Shown one piece after another: positions 24,241-36,741 of a stretch of DNA of 64,000 nt; positions within the stretch are counted from its first letter, which is position 1; every line of letters starts with the position of its first letter. Position numbers and translations under genes: made by a program. Origin of the DNA: Alitta virens (taxonomy: Eukaryota; Annelida; Polychaeta; Phyllodocida; Nereididae); NCBI GenBank assembly GCA_932294295.1, contig OW028573.1, positions 63,527,829-63,591,828 of the forward strand, written 5' to 3'. The notes beneath the pieces were generated by a model. That model was not told the origin of the DNA and did no database searches. It saw nothing but the letters and a program-made list of their open reading frames with translations.

Positions 24241-25793
24241 ATAGAAAAGTTTAAACTTTTTCTGCACAGTCATTTCTCTCACCTGAGAGCATGCAACTGA
24301 ATGGCACCCTGACAAATCAACCCTTGACAACACAGCTCCCTTGCGTAGCTATAGTAGGTCAAGATATGAATATTCATGATGACCTGGTTCTTGCCCCGAC
24401 CTCCTTAGCGTAGGTTTTGCCAAAAATCTCTACGCCAGTAAGCTGATTGGCTGAGGCAGTTAAGTGGGTTGAATAAATTATAGCTGCATGGGAGTATGCT
24501 GAATGGAGGTATGGTAAATGTTGATTTCCTTAATGCTTGTACTACAAGATTATTTTGTTGAATATTTAGTTATTGAAGAATCAGAAGTGAATGTTTCGAA
24601 ACACACAAGTGATATTTTGCTGCCTGTTATGCATTTCTACAGGACCGGCATAGGTCTAAGCTTTCACATTTCTATTAAGCATATACACACGTGCACAGGA
24701 ATATTTCAGTCATGTGATTAGGGGGTAATGGTAAAAACTAAGGTCAGTGACCATAATCAGTCAATTTTGCGTAATAAAACGAAACATTATTTCATTATGT
24801 TCTATTCAGTAGGTTAACAGTAAATACATAATAATAATAATTCTAACATGACTTATGTTTGCTTTCCAAAAATAAGTAAGTTGATGTATTACTGGAATAC
24901 ATGGCAAGCAGGTTGGAATCATAAAAACAAGTCCCTGCATGGATTCCTCGCTAGTTTTGGTATATTTTCAACAGTCTGAAGATGCATATTTTCAGGTTTC
25001 TGAATTTGTCTGTGTCATGGAACTACTGATGTTGCCACAACAACAAGTTCTAAATTGTTGCCATGGCAATAAATCAATTATTGATGTATAAAAATTTTCA
25101 GTTTTACCAGCATGAAACGTTTGATTAGCAATACCATAATTAAGGACAGCCTCCTTTTGTCGGTCAACAATTAAATCTTCAGTAATACTTAATAATTAGG
25201 TGCCATTTTCAGTGATTTTGGACCTGCTGATTTCAAATCTTGCTGTTGCCAAGCTAAATTTTTAGTCCTTCACCCCTTACATATGAAACTGGCCACCCAT
25301 ATTTTACTTTGTGGTCAATTTTTTTCAAGTTTCAACCTATAGATTTTGTGTTGTTCATTAAAGTATCATGATTAGTAATTGAGAACACTACTAGAACCCT
25401 TTTTGACCACTTTTCTTCATTATTAGATGAAAAATGTATCTATAATATGCAAATTAGGGATGCCATTAATAGAAATACTTTTTTTTTTTTCAAATCTCGT
25501 CAACTAATAAGGATAATACCATGAATTTGGTGTCTACATGTGGGTTTTCATGGTCAAGGAATACAAAAAAAAAGGCAGTGAAACCCTTCTATTTTGAGTA
25601 ATTACCAACATAACTAAGATTAAAGACTTATTATAGATGTTTCCATTTGTTTCTTGTAATCGCCACCAAAGGAGAACAATTTCTTACATATACTTGAAAC
25701 AATAGAGGATAATCCCACAAATACGATGCCCAGACCTTCACTTCCATAGTCCAAAAATGAAATTAAGGTGGTTCAATGATGAAACTTGAAAAA
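24241..25793. other. Spacer of the large inverted repeat, no gene seen
   Basis: AT-rich DNA between the arms. Partial extra copies of the arm unit are visible near 24655-24760 (ataggtctaagctttcac, aactaaggtcagtgacc) and 24893 (acatggcaagcaggtt). No transposase or other conserved protein could be recognised in any frame. Confidence 0.5.
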
Positions 25794-25977
25794 CAATGGC
25801 GTTCTGTCCTGTCGAGAGATGGAGCTACGACCACACCGGTCTTGCTATTGTTTAATGACGTCATCAACAAAAGGTCAATCAGTGCATTTGATGACGTTAC
25901 AATTGGATGATGTCATTAAACAATAGCAAGACCGGTGTGGTCGTAGCTCCATCTCTCGACAGGACAGAACGCCATTG
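25794..25977. repeat. 72-bp near-perfect hairpin palindrome with 40-bp loop
   Basis: Bases 25794-25865 and 25906-25977 are reverse complements with a single mismatch (gatgacgtc versus gatgatgtc). The arms contain caatggcgttctgtcctg and ccacaccggtcttgc. The structure is off-centre within the spacer of the larger inverted repeat, so it is a separate element, possibly a short MITE. Its arms are far better conserved than those of the larger repeat. Confidence 0.9.
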
Positions 25978-26129
25978 ATCGAAAACTTGCCATGAACAAA
26001 AAGTTGGCTTAGAGGTTATATATTTACTGCTGTTGGGAAGAAAACTTGATTGAGGGTCATTGATCTGAGTTGTCATCATTCGCCTTTTTCAAGATTATAT
26101 GACTGAGTTATTCACACGTTATAAAATAC

Positions 26130-27740
26130 AGAAAAAAAACCCTGGAGGCTACGTTGGCCTTGTTATATTATCTTGTTATACTGCTTAACAGCCATTCAAA
26201 ATCCTGCCAATTTGCGAACATGGTTTTCCTTAGTTTTGTTTGTGGTGAATCCTGCTGGTTGCCATGGATACCAGTTAAAATTATATATCACGTGCTATTT
26301 CCATCATACATTCAGGGAACATTGGTCATGTTGACATCTCTACATAAATTAACAGTGCAACTTAAAATGAGATTATATTCACTTCCATATTGCAAATGGG
26401 CTGATTTAAGGTTATTGACCTCAGTTTTTACCGTGACCTATACCTTCGACCCCACAGTCACATGACTAAACTAATCCTGTGTATACACCAAATACAGAAA
26501 TATGAACGCTTACAGCTATACTGGCCTTGTGAAATTGCATCTCACAAAAGTGAGAATATTGTCAATTTCTTTAGTTTTGTTTATGATGAATCCAGTCTGG
26601 TTTCCATAGATACCAGTCAAATTATATATGTGGAGCAAGTATTGGTCATGTTGGGATCTTTATGTAAATTTCACTTCCAGAAATTAGCACACAGTATCAG
26701 ACAGCATTAGATTATATTCACTCATGTAGGGCACAAAGAGGTGGCTCATGGGTCATTGACCTTAGTTGTCACCATGACCTTGATCTTTGACCTTGATGGT
26801 CACATGATTGAAACATTCCCTGATACAAAAAACTAATATTCAGACCATGCTAGCCCTGGAAAATTACTTACCAGCCACCAAAATCTCTCCAATTTGAGAA
26901 CATTGTCATTCATCTTGATTTTGTTTGTGATGATTTTAGCCTGGTTGCCATGGCTACCTATTCAAACTATATTTTTAAAACAAGCCAGGACTACATTACA
27001 TTCTCACGAACCAATGTCAATTTGAAAACTGCCAATCAATGTAGCATAAGGTAGGATTTAATGTCTTCTTTTACTGCAAAAATTGACCAGATTTTTTGTT
27101 TTTAGCCTCACTTTTATCATGACCTTGACATTTGACCTTGAAGGTCACCTGTCTAAAATATTCTGCAAGTAGGTTATTTTAAAACTAAAATCACAGAAAG
27201 CTGTAGGAACAGTGGAATCGCATATCTGGCTTTTTGGGATTTCCCATTTGTCTATGTTGTGAAGGTCATCAATTTGTTTAATATGATCATTTGAACCTAA
27301 ATATCCAGAACAAATTTAGACTATGTCAAGTTACTGATGAATAACTTTTTGCATGGAAACAGGTATTAAGTGATACGCATAATGAATCTAAAAATGTTTT
27401 ATGTTAAAAAGGGCCAAATTTGTATATTTAATCCCAATTCTCACTATGACAATGACCTTTGACCTATAGGTCACATAACCAACATAAAGCATGTAGTTAA
27501 AAGATTTGATTAGGTAACTTGGATCGAGTCTGTCAGTGCCAGTGGTAAAGAAATATAAAAGAAATATAACATTTCCTGAAAACCTGGGTTCGTTGCTATG
27601 GTAACAGTTTTCAAGCTATGTTGCCATAGAAAAAATGGCATCCCCTGTAGCTTGATAGAGCTACTTCTAAGGATTCCGAAAAGTACAAGATTGCGAGCAC
27701 TATATCTATGACTTGTCAAGCAAATGACATAGTAGCGTAT
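26130..27740 (-). repeat. Right arm of large imperfect inverted repeat
   Basis: Mirror of 22620-24240. X-box-like motifs start at 26258, 26600, 26944 and 27592; the expected one near 27270 is lost, matching a degenerate unit. AGGTCA direct repeats in reverse orientation occur at 27453 (TGACCTTTGACCT, exact), 27126 and 26781 (one mismatch each). Homology stops near 27740, where flanking sequences no longer match the left side. Confidence 0.85.
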
Positions 27741-27840
27741 AATATATGGTTCATAGTTAATCCAAAAATGTGCATCCATGTCCATAAAATACCATTCCTG
27801 CTTTTTTTTAAACCCTGGGCACTTTAGCTATGAACACAGG

Positions 27841-28143
27841 TAAGATCCAAGTTGCGGGTATCGGCGCTGGCTTGCTACTGGCGGGAAATATAATTTTGCG
27901 TCTGCCCATAGGGTACGTCACCAGGAAAATTGAGCTGACGAAGCTGATTGGCTGTCGGAAAAATTGAAGACGCGCTCTGATTGGTCAATGTAGATATCGT
28001 CTCATGATGCCCCGGAAGCAGTCTGTTGCAGTCAAATGAATGAGCGCAAGTCGCCTTGAGGGAATATCTTCAAGGATAAAAATTATTTGACTCATTCCTC
28101 CATTTTATGTAAAATTGTGAAGTCAACACCGAGCCACGTGAAG
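27841..28143 (+). promoter_or_regulatory. Candidate elongase promoter and noncoding first exon
   Basis: A locally less AT-rich stretch holds two inverted CCAAT boxes, ATTGG at 27947-27951 and 27980-27984, 33 bp apart, and ends at a strong splice donor (GTGAAG|GTAAGAG) after 28143. An E-box CACGTG lies at 28135-28140, just before the donor. The first downstream acceptor with a start codon is the elongase exon at 31897. I infer a TATA-less promoter and leader exon here; the start site is not resolved. Confidence 0.5.
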
Positions 28144-28735
28144 GTAAGAGCCTGTCGATGCGAGAAATCGTCATAAAAGCTAGTGTGTTGCATTCATGGT
28201 GCACGTGTACGCGTGTGGTCTGGCTGTCAAACTCATGAACACACATGGTCTGATGTACGTTCTTAGCCCTGCACGCCCAGAAACGCGGTGCGCCGGTGCT
28301 GACCTGATCCAGGACATTGCCTGCTATTCCAGACATGTTATTGCCGTGGCTTAACATCGGTCTTGCATCAGTATTTCATAAAGGTGTGTCACTTGCCAGG
28401 GTACAAGTCAATGTCTCATTACCTTCCATTTGATATGGCCATGGGTGGGGGAGGGGATTCCCATTGCTCTGTTGACTTTCATTTGTTGAATTTTTTAACC
28501 TATATATATATATAATTGCATTTGGACTTAATTAGTATAAACTTGGGGACTGCAGTATATATGCCATATAGCCCGTCGAACTTGCCCAGCAGGGACCTAT
28601 AATGTAGGCTATATGTTCTGGATCCACCCTTGCATGCCATAGGCATTTGTGTACATGTGACACACATGCCTGGACGTGTTATTTAGGCTTATTTACATGG
28701 TCAGAAGGGTGGTGCCATATATATATATATATACT

Positions 28736-29077
28736 GTATTTACTCAAATAAAAGCCCTCCCTCAGTTCAATTTTTTTGGAGGACATCTCAGCAGGGCCTC
28801 TATTTGAGGTGGGCTTCTATTCGAGGTGGGCCTCTGTTATTTTAAAGGTAGTGTAGGACACCGATTTAAAGAAAGACTTAAGTATAAAAGATCCGTAAAA
28901 GACCCCAAATTCTTAGATTTTAGCTCAGTTAACAGGATGGTGTATATGTAGGCTGCTGGAGTGGACTCCATAAGAGGAGCAGGGAGGGGGCCTCTATATT
29001 CCAGGGAGGCCTTTATTTGTTTTGTGAAGGCAGCTACCCTGGGGTTCTATTCAATATGACTCTATTCAAGTAAATAC
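28736..29077. mobile_element. MITE-like element with GTATTTACT termini
   Basis: Starts with GTATTTACTCAAATA and ends with the inverted form TATTCAAGTAAATAC. The interior has repeated phrases on ggcctctatttgaggtggg. No open frame. The target duplication is unclear because the left flank is (TA)n. It sits in the elongase first intron. Confidence 0.65.
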
Positions 29078-30705
29078 TCTATGCCTTCTTATATATATGT
29101 ATGCTTTCTAATGTATATGTGCTGACCCTGACTAATATCAAAGAAAGTACTGCACTTTTGATATATTTAAATCAATGCTAGGAGAATGCGAGGTCACTCG
29201 TACTATGTAGGTTCTTTGAATGCAAAACTGCTTGTTTGGACATATATTTTACTTGTCCCATGTAAAAATTCCTGCACAAGAATGAATTTTTTTTACTACA
29301 AAGGTTTAAACACCTTGATGGTCCCTATTGGGGATAGATTGTCTTCTAAAGATTGGCATTGTGGACAAAACCCTCTGGGGCTAAATAGGTCTGGGGAGAA
29401 ACTGTGTTCTTGTCATGAAAAATGAAAACTGCGGCTGTTTGTTTGACTTCATTAATTGAATTCAGGCATTTGATGTCATAGTCCTAAATTTAGTTCCGCC
29501 ATACTGCACTTTTTCCGGATTTTCATTTGTATAGTTGCAGTCACTTAATTGTAATTTGCTACTGTAGCCTTCATAAGAATGTTACACGTCCTCTACTTCT
29601 CAATGGCCATTGTTACTTCAATTGCTAATTGCCAATGGTTATCAAAGTATATCTGATGTACACACTACACAGTATTTTTCAAATTCATTCCTTTTGTTAT
29701 CACCTCATGTAAATGCTGATTCTGCATAGAATACTTTCAAATAATTCATTGCATGAATGAGTGGGCAAGTGTCCTGCAATTCTTAAAAATAAGCAGTTCA
29801 TTAAATGGTTGCAAAGTTGAAATTAGACATTTTCTGTGCAGATCGTGTTACAGTAGATGTCGTCAAATGTTACTTAAAGATTGATTTTGGTCCTGAACTT
29901 CATGCGTTGACTTTTTAGGACACCTGGTTGTCTCATATTTATTCTGCACATACCTTTTTTTAAACAAATTGTTATGGTACTTTCCTTGTAGTTTTTTTTA
30001 CCTGCCAGTGACTAACTGGTATTGTGTCCATGTAAACATTCTTGGTCACCAATTAATTTAAATCTATTTGTGTATGGAAAATTAGTTCACAGTAAGGCAT
30101 TTTGATCTCTGAACAGTGAACAGCCGAAATATAGCTAAAGATAACTTATCTCTAGGATAAGCCAATTTTATAACCATGTCTATTTTAGTGAATTGTCTGA
30201 TTTCTTGCAATGTGCCTGATGTCACTAATCACAATGTGTGCATTATTGATAAATGATATGTTATTTTGGGTGAAGCAGTTCTGATCATATATCTCTGCAA
30301 ATTTTTAGATCATGGCAACTATACATAACATGGTGTTTGCATTAGTGTGCAACAATCTAATGTGGGCGTGGTAGATCATAAAGAACTCGATATTCTCTGT
30401 AGTCTAGCATTGCTTTGAATCAGTGGGAGTTTTGATCATATCGCTTTGCTTGATATTAGTGTCTTCAGATACATAATATACTCATTCATGCGATATTTTA
30501 TGATCTTGAGATTTTTTTTATCAGTAGAGTTCATAATATAGTTGAGTGCAAGAGTAAATGAAGTGCTTGTGTACTTGATAGTTATTTTGCTCAATGTGGC
30601 TGAAAAAAGAAATTTATACGTTTATATATATTTTTTTGTATGTGTTTTATGTAATCAGTGTATTGTTAATTTTGTCACAAGGGTTGAGAATTAAGCGATC
30701 CGGGT

Positions 30706-31455
30706 CAGGGCTCAGCATTAACACTTGTCCGATTGTCCGGGACAAGTAAAAAGTCTCCAGGGACAAGCAGAATACTTCAGGCTCTTGTACGAATGGACAA
30801 GTAAAATCTAAATGGCTTAGTTTTCTTGTAGTCATTCAAATCCAATTAAACACTAGCAAATTGCAATTGGACATTTGCTTGACAGATCATAGGTGTGAAT
30901 ATGAGTTGATTGAAATTCACTGCAACTGTCAATGGTTAATTGCAATTAAACATGAGTCCACTTCTAGAATAAAATACATTGTGCTTAATAAAAGGAATTG
31001 AATGTCAGTTATCTTGAGGAAGTTGAGGACATTAGCATATTTCTAGTACATATTTAGTGGGAACTTGTTACTGCACAGAAATTCTGCTTAATGCACATAA
31101 CTGAGAGTAGAAGAGCAACCATGGTCACTTGTTTCAGCAAGATGTAATATATCCATCACAAACTAATTGCCTCAAGATACATATATTTATCATTTCAGAA
31201 ACTAGATACCTTGATAAATGATAATGCGCTTATAAATTATAATTTCTTCTGTGTTCATACTGAATTTCTAAAACAAATTTCTTATTCCTGAATGACATAT
31301 CTTACTTTAATACATTGTATAAATATATAACTCAGATGTATCGGCAATATGTATCATCTCAATCAGGACAAGTAAGATTCTCAGGGGGACAAGTTAAACT
31401 CCAAAAGTTTCTTGTCCGAGGAACAAGTAGATGGAAAAGTTGATGTTGAGCCCTG
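30706..31455. mobile_element. 750-bp non-autonomous DNA transposon, CAGGGCTCA termini
   Basis: The element begins CAGGGCTCAGCATTAAC and ends GTTGATGTTGAGCCCTG, an imperfect 17-bp terminal inverted repeat, flanked by CGGGT on both sides (30701-30705 and 31456-31460). Subterminal regions carry several gggacaagt / cttgtcc words in both orientations. The middle is AT-rich without a transposase frame. The superfamily is uncertain; hAT-like is one option, but a 5-bp duplication is shorter than usual. Confidence 0.75.
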
Positions 31456-31904
31456 CGGGTACCAAGCATCCCAAATTGCGGCAACAAATACCTAAGATGC
31501 CATTTCAATTAAAGTATATTAACAAGGACGTTTTTGAATTTCATCCCTTTTATTTTTTCAAAAAGTATCATATGATGGAGTATTACTGAGTGCTTTTTGT
31601 CAAGATAGGGACTGCCTACTATTACGAGTGAGGAGGACTTTGGCAGATCAGCAGAGGTGTTTGTGACCAAAGTTCAGGAGATGTGATCGTGCAAAATGAG
31701 TAATCATATCAAAAGGTTAACCCGTTAATATCTGTAATCGGTCTTTGTCTTCGAGTGAACATCTGGAGAAGAGCTCTTTTGACGGTGCTGGTCAGAAATT
31801 TAGATAAAGGTGGCCGAGACTGCTTCTTGTTGGTATAATGTTATGATGCATGTTATTTGATTGGCCTTTTTCAGTAAATTCTTTTCTCTTTTACAGGTTA
31901 CAAG

Positions 31905-34900
31905 ATGGCACAAATAGTAAAAAACCTTTACCATTACTACCAGGAATCTCTGAAAGATGCAGGTTAGTTTCTTGTAATTTTTTTAATATTCTTGCGGTTT
32001 TTGATAGTCAGTGCTGCTATTATTGGAAACTGCCTGAGTGAATGAATTTACAGTCAGTATGTCATGACTTGTGAACATGTTTATTTGACATGTTTTATAT
32101 CTTCAGGTTTTGTTAGTTCGCTGCATCTTATCTAAAGTGTTTCCTATTTAGTTATTGTACTGTCACATGTGATGTGTGTGAAGTAAATGACATTATGTAT
32201 ATATGCAAGCTCATGATTACAGGCCAAATCTAATGCAGCATTTTGGAAAGTTTCGTATTCTGTAGAAATTATAACAAAGATTTGTCTTTTTCTGTTAATA
32301 TATAAAATAATTAAACATTGAACTGTTCTTTAGAGGCAGTTATCTTCATTGTTATAATGTGATAGATAATGGAATTTTAAGCCTTGCATTTTCATAATTG
32401 CTTAAACACAGTTAAATCAGGGAATTGCAATCTTGCTCATTTTAATTTTGATCAAATTTTTTAGTCGTAGATCAATGGTTGATTCTTAGGTATCATATAG
32501 CACATAAATTGGTGTACTATATGGATATTATATCAATATGATATTTCTTTATTGCAGACCCAAACACGAAGGACTGGCTCCTAATACACAGCAACCCAGT
32601 GTACGTAATTTTCCTGACTTCACTCTACTTAGGCTTCACATGGTTAGGACCAAAATGGATGAGGCACCGGGAACCTTTCAAGCTGCAGAAGTTCATGGTT
32701 GTCTACAACTTAGGTCTCGTTGCTCTCTCCGTTTATATGGTTCTTGAGGTAAGAGAGATGTCGGTGTCTGGTCTCAAAGCAAATTGGAAAAGCAGAAATG
32801 TAATCGCTTTTGTAATCTTTGCTGAAGGTTATTGACATAACTACTTTGACCAGGTCAGTTGTTGCAATGATTTTTCTGCTAGGCAATATCTGATTGTGTG
32901 GTTTAGTGCCTTTTACCGCTTAAAATGGGTTCTCTTGAAAGATTAGCTATGAAGCAGGAAAATTTGTTCAAGATTTTATCCTGTGCATGTTGACTATGAT
33001 CAACAATATGATCAAGTGTAGTATGAGACAAGGAATAATATAATATATAGCTGTTAGGTCATGTCCTGACAAAACTATTTTTAGTTTGAAAATAAAAAAA
33101 ACTTTTGAGTTATGTAATACTCATAGCCTGTAAAGATAAAGAACTGGGATTTTTGCCTAGTTTTATCATTTTTTCTATACAGGTCGTGGTCTTGTGCACT
33201 GAGATGTGACCTATTTTGAAGTAATAAATAGGCAAAGGGTCACGATTCTGTAATGGTTTCATTTATGTGCCTTATCTGAACTTTTGGTTATGATAATGTG
33301 TGTTTCTTATTTTAAATATACTTTGTGAATCGTATAATCCAAGGTGTACTCAGAGAATTTTACCCTTATAATGATAACAAAACTTCTTGGTTACTCAATG
33401 GGAAGTAAAAGTACCACAAGGGGTCATGACACAGTAGCAGATAAATATTGTTTGGTGACGACATCTATAGTGTGACGATGTCATCCATGCAACAATGGTG
33501 TAGTGACCTCATCTTGTTTTCTATGTACTACAGTTGTAGTGCCCCCTGACTCGTTTCTGTCTCAAGTAAGGAGACAGGTGGGGTCTGTGAATCGGGAGGT
33601 GATGTCACAATGTGTGGATGCTAGATATCAACCAATCATATCACAGCATTCGCCAGACCCAACCTGAGTGTTTCTTCACTCGGGGAACCAGAGAGAGTAC
33701 CCCCTGTAGGCTCTGTTACTTTGTCTCCCCATTAATATCTGTGAGTGAGGTTAATTTCTAGTCATGACTTCATGACAATTCCTTCATCCTGATTTCATCA
33801 TTTATTGCTCAATAATTCTTGTACAATACCACTGAATGCAGGGTCTGTAAATGAATTGCATCTATAATTATGATGTAATTTAAAATGCTTTCATTGGTTA
33901 AATCTGAAATGTAGCCTTAAAGGTGGTTAGTCAGACTTAGTCATAATGGAAGGTCCAGTGTAATTGTAAAAATTTAAATGTGTATCAATGTACGGTGAGC
34001 CACACTTATGTCATCCTGGTTCAGATTGATCGACTGAGATACCGATTTTATACTCAATTCAGGTCTAGCTGAGCGGAAGTGAGATGACACCTTGCTGTTT
34101 TTGGATAGCCAATTGACCAGTTTAGATCACATGTCATTGTTGCCCTTCAGACTGTCTAAAGCTCAAAAGATAAAGATGCTGAACAGGTTGATGATGATGA
34201 AAAGAAAGACATATTTTTGGACTTGCACCTTTTTTGATTCCTATCAGTGCTCAGCTAACCACTTTGTCTTGAAACAGGTACATTCTAAACGCTTTGTTAA
34301 CAAGTAACATTCTAAATGCTTTGTGCACTCCGTTTGACTGGCTAAAATGAGTTCACTGGAACCCTGCTCTTCAAGTACCGTGTACTATCATAATGAATAT
34401 AACCTGTGCCCAAATATGACACAATTCCGGTTAGCATCAGGATTCCAACAGTGTGATTGGCCTGTGCCGGCCTTTAACATCAGTGCAGCTGGACTCCACC
34501 AAGCAGCTGTGGGACCTCTAGGCCAACCTCCAGCCTCATCCTGGCCTGTTGGTTGGTAGACTGTTAGTTTAATACTTCTGATGAATAGCCTCGGGTCAGA
34601 TTTTGGCACCTAGCATTAACATGCCCATTCCTCAGCTGTTTTCTCATTCTTCTATGTTTCTTGCCTGGTTTGAGGTTCATTGCAACATCCTTTTCACATC
34701 TTTTGTAGGTAACATTCAAGATATGTCTCTGTACCATAGCAGTAATCTTTTGTGTAGGATTCACTTTTCAGGTTTTCTGATTCGGTCAGATTTGGTGTCT
34801 GAGCATCCTCATTTCTGCTGCTTTGATATTCTGTATGATATCCAATGGTTTATTTCTCTAGTTGGTTACACTAGTCGTATTTTCAGTTTTTTTTTGGTTA

Positions 34901-36741
34901 TGTTTTTTCAGATGTGGTTTAGCATGAAAGCAATGGGTGTCACTACCATGGGATGCGCGCCATATAATGCTGAAACTAGAAAACATCCTGGAGCCAAGAG
35001 GGTAAGATTCAATTGTGGTTTGTCCATCTTAATTCTTTGAAATGACTTAAAGCGCAATCGTATAATCATAATGATAATCCAGGAAAAAAACTTGAAGAAA
35101 AGCTGTGTTGACATTTCGAGAGATCAAAAATGCTGCTGTTGTGGTTAAGGATGGTCAGGCTGGGTTGACCTATATTGAATGGTTGAATGATTCTGTCGTC
35201 CCGCACAAAAATGTGCCACGCTTCGCTCATACGCTGTTTTGTGTATTTTGAAATAAAACTGCATGGACTCCAAGATCATCTAAGTGGTGCAGAGCCCCAG
35301 TATAATGTTTCGTGTGTGACATAAAATTGTTTAATTGCAGGTGGCTTCAGTAATGTGGTGGTATTTCTTCTCCAAAGTCATAGAGTTCATGGACACAATT
35401 CTGATGGTTCTCAGAAAAAAGGAAGGACAAATCACATTTCTACATGTGTTTCACCATGCCTCCATGTTTAATATCTGGTGGTGGGTTGTCATGTTCATTC
35501 CAGGAGGATGCTGTAAGTAAACCTGAATTTTATAACATAACACAACACTTTATTGGCCACCTTGTACAAAGTGAAACTCGTTTTGGGAAATAGCATCAAA
35601 GAAGCTCACGCAATACTGATACCAAAAAAACCTGACAAAATTACTACACTACACTACACTGTTACACAAAGCACCATCATTTATTTATTTCAAAGTTCCA
35701 TGTCGGTATACTGCTGGGCACAAAACTGTTCTTATGTCATAATGTTCTTTGTTTTGGGGCCCTTAGTGGTCTGCCATATCTCAACGTCTCATATTTATTG
35801 ACAGTACTAGTGTAAGTGTAGGTGACCACTAGGATGTGTTGTGCTATGTTAGCTGTAACTGCCCTCTGCTGTTAAACCAAGTCAATGCTCAAGGTCATCC
35901 AAATGCTACTGAATTGCCATATCTGAAATATTATTCTTTCGTCGTTAAACTTCACCAATTAAATGCACTGATTTCTATGTTTTCTCTATTTTGCAGCTTG
36001 GTTTGGTTCATGTCTCAACAGCATAATTCACGTATTCATGTACTCCTACTATGGCCTATCTGCCATTCCCTCCTTACGTGAAAAACTATGGTGGAAGAAA
36101 TACCTCACAAAAATGCAGCTTGTAAGTATCTCGTGTTCTGCAAAATATTCCAATGTATGTGTGAATATGTGAGTGCATGTACGACCCTGTATTCTATATT
36201 TCCCAGAAACGAGGACAGTGGGTTATGTCACAAACTCGTATTGGTCAATACTGGAGTGCTTTCAGGTGTACATGCACTTATCTCTTGTTTACATGCATAC
36301 AATTCTTGATCAACAGACAAAACTGCCTTTTATCATGTGTAGTCTGTTCTACACTATTCTGCAATCTTAGGGACAAAGATTGATCAGTGACGTTTATTGA
36401 ACATAAGTCAAGAGTTCATCATATGCTGTCAATGTCAATAATATTTGTTGCTTTTTTTTAAATTTCAGATTCAGTTCTTGATAACTTTCACACACACTAG
36501 TTATGTGATAATCACACCATGTGACTTCCCATTCTGGGGCAAGGGCATCTTGGCAGGTTATATGATCATGATGTTCACGCTCTTCTCCAATTTCTACATC
36601 CACTCTTACATCAAGAGGGGTGCAGCTCGCCGTGAAGCAGCTAAGGATAATGGTGTCCATACGAAAGCCACCAATGGCGTTAGCAATGGTTATAGTAACC
36701 ACAATCTTACAAACGGCAAGCACCATGAAAAGTCCAATTAA
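31905..36741 (+). CDS. ELOVL5: Very-long-chain fatty acid elongase, ELOVL2/5 type, complete
   Basis: Six coding exons: 31905-31962, 32558-32748, 34912-35001, 35341-35512, 35997-36121 and 36469-36741, all with GT/AG borders and matching phases, giving 302 residues (human ELOVL5 has 299). The enzyme condenses malonyl-CoA with long acyl-CoA, the rate-limiting step of chain elongation in the ER membrane. Visible family features are KVIEFMDT (125-132), the iron-binding-type histidine box HVFHH (148-152) followed by ASMFNIWW, and MYSYYG (185-190). Several hydrophobic stretches fit the multi-pass fold. The [12 protein letters not shown] context points to the ELOVL2/5 group, which acts on polyunsaturated substrates, rather than ELOVL4 or ELOVL1/7. 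The C-terminal tail is polar and asparagine-rich without a clear KKxx signal. The start is the first ATG after the acceptor at 31897. The symbol is by similarity; the gene may be the undivided ELOVL2/5 ancestor. Confidence 0.93.

Noticed and set aside
33540..33740. Short inverted-repeat element in an elongase intron
   Set aside because: ggagacag/ctgtctcc-like words suggest ends, but they do not align as a terminal inverted repeat with flanking duplications.
34347..34764. Coding exon inside an elongase intron
   Set aside because: Frames are open on both strands, and including it would break the continuous frame joining 32748 to 34912.
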